Assembly (NCBI GenBank): GCA_016711215.1
Contig: JADJTL010000006.1
Span: forward strand, 62,001-126,000
Length of the DNA: 64,000 nucleotides
Source of the DNA: Pseudomonadota bacterium
Lineage (GTDB): Bacteria; Myxococcota_A; Polyangia; GCA-2747355
Direction of reading: 5' to 3'
The notes under the pieces are model-generated. The model searched no databases. It saw nothing but the letters and a program-made list of their open reading frames with translations, and was not told the DNA's origin. Every line of letters begins with the position of its first letter. Position 1 is the stretch's first letter. Shown here piece after piece: positions 60,487-64,000 of this stretch. The position numbers and the translations under genes are program-made.

Positions 60487-60558
60487 CGTTACTGTTGCGG
60501 TAACGTTACTCCGATCTGGCACCTGGTTGCCAAGTCCGCTATACGTTACTAAAGGAGG
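60487..60558 (+). promoter_or_regulatory. AbiE promoter/operator region
   Basis: CGTTAC (60487-60492) and GTAACG (60500-60505) form an inverted repeat with a 7-bp spacer. CGTTACT occurs three times (60487, 60504, 60544). AAAGGAGG at 60551-60558 is a strong ribosome-binding site, but 29 bases from the ATG. AbiEi antitoxins of this type repress their own promoter by binding inverted repeats, so this is the likely operator. Confidence 0.55.
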
Positions 60559-60587
60559 AACGAACGGCGAAAGCCGCAACCAGGCAC

Positions 60588-61448
60588 ATGGAACGGACTC
60601 TCTCCCAGAACGAGGCCAAGGTGGTGCTCGACCTCGAGTGGCGGAACCAGAAGACCGTCACGCTCGCCGAGCTGCGCGCAGCGCTCGGCGCGTCGGAGAG
60701 CTACGCCCGCAAGCTCGCTCACGGGCTGGTGAAGAAGGGCTGGTTCGAGCGCCTGCGCCCGGGCCTGTTCCAGCTCGTTCCCGCCGACCGCGGCCGCGAG
60801 GGTGTGGCCGACACCAACCCGCTCGCCGCCGGCGCCGTGCTCATCTCGCCATACTTCTACTCGTTCGGCACCGCCTGCACGCACCACGGGCTCACCGAGC
60901 AGGTCTTCTCGGAGGTGTACCTCGCCTGCCAGGAGGAACGCCGGTCCGAGACCATCCGCGACAAGCGCTACGTCTTCGTGCACGTCGCCGAGCAGCGCTT
61001 CGTCGGCTTTCAGGAGATCTCCGTTCTCGGTCACGCCGTCCAGATGGCAACGACCGAGCGCGCGCTGCTCGACGCGATCGATCGGCCCCGCTACGCCGGC
61101 GGCATCGGTGAGGTCTCCAGGATTGCCCAGCGGGCAGCCGGCAAGGTCTCGTGGCATGCGCTCCTCGAGCTCGCGCGCAAGTGGGGCTCGTCAGCACTGA
61201 TGCAGCGCTTCGGCTATTTCCTGGACCTTCACCAGGTCGACGTGCCCGACGGCGTGCGAGACGCGCTCCTGGATCTCGTTCGGCCACAGAGCAAGATCCA
61301 GCTCGGGCCGCGTCGCAAGTGGGGCACGAGCGGCAAGCTTATGCGACCGTGGAACGTGGTGGAGAACGTTCCACGCGACGTGCTCATCTCGAAGGAGGAG
61401 AAGCCGCGGCGCAGGGTGGTCTTCGGAAAGAAGGAACAGAGCAAGTGA
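60588..61448 (+). CDS. abiEi: AbiEi-type antitoxin/transcriptional repressor
   Basis: 286 residues. An N-terminal winged helix (VTLAELRAALGASESYARKL, VKKGWFERLRPGLFQLVP) is followed by the AbiEi antitoxin domain (GAVLISPYFYSFGTACTHHG, then VQMATTERALLDAIDRPRYA and GGIGEV). This is the antitoxin of the type IV AbiE system, which protects against phage by abortive infection. The stop overlaps the toxin start (GTGA), as in other abiE operons. Confidence 0.92.
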   Translation: MERTLSQNEAKVVLDLEWRNQKTVTLAELRAALGASESYARKLAHGLVKKGWFERLRPGLFQLVPADRGREGVADTNPLAAGAVLISPYFYSFGTACTHHGLTEQVFSEVYLACQEERRSETIRDKRYVFVHVAEQRFVGFQEISVLGHAVQMATTERALLDAIDRPRYAGGIGEVSRIAQRAAGKVSWHALLELARKWGSSALMQRFGYFLDLHQVDVPDGVRDALLDLVRPQSKIQLGPRRKWGTSGKLMRPWNVVENVPRDVLISKEEKPRRRVVFGKKEQSK

Positions 61449-62344
61449 TCGAGGACAAGTTCGTCGACCTCCACGCGCGCAATAGCGGCCTGCGCGACAA
61501 GCTCGTCGCTGAGCGCGACGTGGTGCTGACCTACGCGCTGCGCGTGCTCCTCGACACCGGCGTGATGGACCACCTGGCCTTCAAGGGTGGCACGTGCCTG
61601 CGCAAACTGATCTTCGGCTCGGCCGGTCGCTTTTCTGAAGACCTCGACTTCACCTTGGACAGCGACAGGCCCGACGACGACGTGCTCACGGAGCTGGTCG
61701 AGGTCTTCAACGCCGAGCATCACGGCATCACGTTCACTTTCGACGAGTACTACAAGACCGATGACGACACCTCCTTCGGCGGAGAGGTCCGGTACAGCCA
61801 CAGCTGGAACGACGCCGGTCGATTCCGGTTGCAGGTGAGCCTGCGCGAGCGACCGACGTTGCCGATCGTGGCAGGTGCCATGAAGCAACAGGCCTACTTC
61901 GGCCACCTCGAATTCGATCGCTTTGACGTCCGTTCGCTCGCGGCGATCGAGATGATCGCGGAGAAGGTGCGCGCGGCGTTTCAACGGGTCAAGGTCCGGG
62001 ACCTCTACGACCTCCATCGTTTTGCCACGACGCCCTTCGACGGCGAGCTCCTACGACGGCTCGCGGTGCTCAAGCTTTGGCAGTCCCGCGACCCGTTCGA
62101 TCCCGACGCGCTGTTCGAGAAGCTCCGCGGCGGCGACTACGACTGGGCAGACATCCAACGACTGGTCCGGGCATCCGACCGCATCGAGCCCGCCGAGATC
62201 ATCGCTACCGTGGAGACGCGCTTCGCCGTCCTCCGCCAACTGACCGAGCTCGAGCAGCAGGTCATCGCCGACGCCAAGAGCGGGTGGAACGAGCCCCTCG
62301 CCGACCGACTGCGCGCCGAGATCCGAGAGCTGGCTGCCGGTTGA
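61445..62344 (+). CDS. abiEii: AbiEii-type nucleotidyltransferase toxin
   Basis: 299 residues from a GTG overlapping the abiEi stop. The nucleotidyltransferase core is clear: HLAFKGGTCLRKLIFGSAG, then RFSEDLDFTL with the metal-binding Asp pair. ALEIMAEKV-like AAIEMIAEKVRAAFQRVKVR and DLYDLHRF complete the family. Such enzymes add nucleotides to RNA or block growth in other ways. It appears complete. Confidence 0.92.
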   Translation: MIEDKFVDLHARNSGLRDKLVAERDVVLTYALRVLLDTGVMDHLAFKGGTCLRKLIFGSAGRFSEDLDFTLDSDRPDDDVLTELVEVFNAEHHGITFTFDEYYKTDDDTSFGGEVRYSHSWNDAGRFRLQVSLRERPTLPIVAGAMKQQAYFGHLEFDRFDVRSLAAIEMIAEKVRAAFQRVKVRDLYDLHRFATTPFDGELLRRLAVLKLWQSRDPFDPDALFEKLRGGDYDWADIQRLVRASDRIEPAEIIATVETRFAVLRQLTELEQQVIADAKSGWNEPLADRLRAEIRELAAG

Positions 62345-62833
62345 GCACACGGCCAACCGTGGCTCCCGACGCGCCTGGCTCCCCAATTAATGCCTTCAAG
62401 CGAACCAGCCGGCGCGCTTTCCCAGAGAGCGGAGAGTGAGCAAGTGCCCGCAGCGACTCGGTTTCTCTGATTGGGTCCCGGCCGGGCGAGGGTGGTTCGA
62501 GTCTCAAGACGACGCGAGGTCGTGAGACCCTATCGGGATAGGGTCACGGATCTCGCCCACGTCGTTGGACCCTATTTGCCGGGTTCGGCCCCGGCCCCGG
62601 CCCGTCCTGGCGGCGGGTACTCCACCTGCCGATCCCAAGAAAGGCCTCCGGGGAGCGCGCGCCGGCCGCCGAGGCATGGACGGGCGCCAACCACGCAGCC
62701 AAAAGCGGCCGCGTGTCGCCCAGGGCGCGCCCCCGGGCCGCGTTTTCGCGCTGCCCGGCCCTCCCTGGCCACACGTCCGCCGCCGCGCCACGTGGGGCCC
62801 GTGTGCGAACGACGAACGACGGCACGGATGCCG
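62345..62833. other. Non-coding stretch between AbiEii and the second IS
   Basis: 489 bp without a credible gene. It contains a perfect 9-bp hairpin GACCCTATC-GG-GATAGGGTC at 62526-62545 and another GGACCCTAT at 62567. The motif GATCCCAAGAAA at 62631 is shared with the first IS and may mark the element end. Confidence 0.6.
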
Positions 62834-64000
62834 CTACGCGGCGTGGCGCTGGGGTGGTTCATCCTCAGCGAGCTTATAGCTGTTGAGCAGGCCGTGGGCG
62901 TGGCTGCTCCGGACGAGGCGGCGCCGGCGGACGGCCTCAAGGTCGATGACATCGGCCAGCTTCTCGCCGCGCCCGAAGGCCGCGGGCGTCTGGCCGTCGA
63001 GGGCTTGGTTCGCCCGCTCGGCCAGGTAGTAGCGCCGGTACTCGTCGAGGTACCACTGAAGCTCCTCGGCGCTTCGGGTGCGAACGTGGTTGAGCAGCTC
63101 GAAGCGGACCGACTTGATGGCTCTTTCCGCGGAGCCGTTCACGTAGGGAAGCGCAACCGGGGTTCGCCGCTGGTCTATCTCCATCACGCGGAGCTGCCGC
63201 TCGAACTGCCCATAGAACTGGGTGCCGTGGTCGTGCATGACGGCGACCGGCTGGCGGTGCTCCCTGCTCATGCAGGCAGAGAGCGCGCGCACGGTCCAGA
63301 CGGAGTCGACGTCCCAGCCGTCGGAGACACGGAGGTCGAGCAGCTCGCGCGTGTGGATGTCGATGATGAGCAGCACGTTGCACCAAGCGCCGCGTGCTGT
63401 GCGCACGACGAAGAAGTCCATCGCCCAGATTGCGTCGCGGCCGGCCGACTTGAAGCGCTCCCAGTTGCCGGGATGCCCGCCCCGCGGGTGGAAGCCGTGC
63501 TCCTTCAGGACCTTCTGGATGGTCGGCTCGCTCACGCTGATGCGCATCCGGCGGAGCTCCTCGCGGATGCGCCGGGCGCCCCAGAGCGGGTTCTCCTGCT
63601 TGAGCGTGATGATGATGGCGACAATCTTCTCGTCGAGCGGCGGCCGGCCCAGCGTCGCTGTCTTCCGCCACGGCCATGGTCCCCGCCGGAAGAGCGCGGT
63701 CCACCGGGCCAGCGTCTTGTCCGAGGCTGCGAGGTAGTAGTCCTGGAACTCGTGGTTGCCGCGGGTCAAGAGGTGCGCGAACACCTGCGCCGCCCGGACG
63801 CGCAGAGGCATCCTCGGGCGCTTGCCGCGCGGCGTCGAGCTCGAGGAGCAGCGCGCCGTTCTGGGCCTTGAGCGCCAGGTTCTCGCGGTAGAGGCGCATG
63901 ATTTCCGGCGGGTTGCTTCCGCGCGGGAGCCGGCTCACGCGGTCCACGACCACGATGAGCAGGTGGTAGACGAGGAACTCGAAGGTGCGGAAGGCAAGCG
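62631..64000 (-). mobile_element. Insertion sequence of the same family, copy 2, cut by the window end
   Basis: Same orientation, same protein family and same relative position of GATCCCAAGAAA as the element at 15.4-16.8 kb. The two are diverged throughout, so they are not a recent duplication. Confidence 0.55.
62834..64000 (-). pseudogene. DDE (rve) transposase with a frameshift, 5' end outside the window
   Basis: The main part (62834-63811) carries the core: Asp in IWAMDFFVVR, Asp in VMHDHGTQFYG, Glu in NGSAERAIKSVRFE. The N-terminal part is in another frame (FEFLVYHLLIVVVDRVSRLP, then YRENLALKAQNGALLLELDA). They join near 63820-63830 if one base is inserted. The gene at 15585-16808 is continuous over this point, so a single-base loss here has probably inactivated the copy, unless it is a sequencing error. 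Confidence 0.8.

Noticed and set aside
62450..62520. A tRNA gene suggested by GGTTCGAGTCTC
   Set aside because: The bases around it cannot form a T stem, and no acceptor or anticodon stem fits.

Overview
The window is about two-thirds G+C. It has long tetratricopeptide and PEGA proteins, many lipoproteins, large hybrid sensor kinases and dense gene packing. This suggests a myxobacterium-like bacterium (Myxococcota, formerly Deltaproteobacteria). That assignment is an inference from style; no rRNA or other phylogenetic marker is present.

Layout. 1-14 kb is housekeeping-like: the 3' end of a giant TPR protein, a peptide ABC transporter in Yej/Opp order (binding protein, two permeases, fused double ATPase, all minus strand), a PEGA membrane protein, the queuosine pair queA-tgt, a DUF2721 membrane protein and a cysteine-rich CpXC-like protein. 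14.4-15.6 kb is a scar with remnants of a type I methylase (HsdM) and an IS66-type accessory gene, then an IS with a DDE transposase.

16.8-32.1 kb is the most interesting part. It is a minus-strand island reading from right to left: a truncated DUF2924 gene, a frame-shifted large serine recombinase and a small HTH protein, then a promoter and an eleven-gene run in which every stop overlaps the next start. The run is an excisionase-like HTH, cas3, csb3, csb1 and csb2 (a type I-G, formerly I-U, interference complex), an AlbA/Schlafen-type ATPase, an 82-aa protein, a TPR protein, 68-aa and 180-aa unknowns, and RhuM. There is no cas1, cas2, cas4 or CRISPR array in the window. The island looks like a recombinase-linked, adaptation-less CRISPR effector operon translationally coupled to an undescribed accessory module.

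32-46 kb holds a decayed gene, a secreted unknown, a Nudix protein with a signal-like N-terminus, a short-chain dehydrogenase, an arsenic locus (arsR-MFS-truC-like operon, divergent arsM), a frame-shifted lipoprotein, and a CheB/CheR-PAS fusion coupled to a hybrid histidine kinase. 46-51.6 kb holds the operon CotH / VTC polyphosphate polymerase / DUF4956 / DUF2490 and an ECF sigma / membrane protein / Spy-like protein operon. 51.8-60.3 kb is a mix of membrane and exported proteins with several frame-shifted genes, and many short 9-19 bp tandem repeats that recur across the window.

60.3-64 kb is a second accessory region: a decayed ORF with a strong hairpin, an AbiEi/AbiEii toxin-antitoxin pair with an operator-like promoter, and a frame-shifted second member of the IS family seen at 15.5 kb, running off the end.
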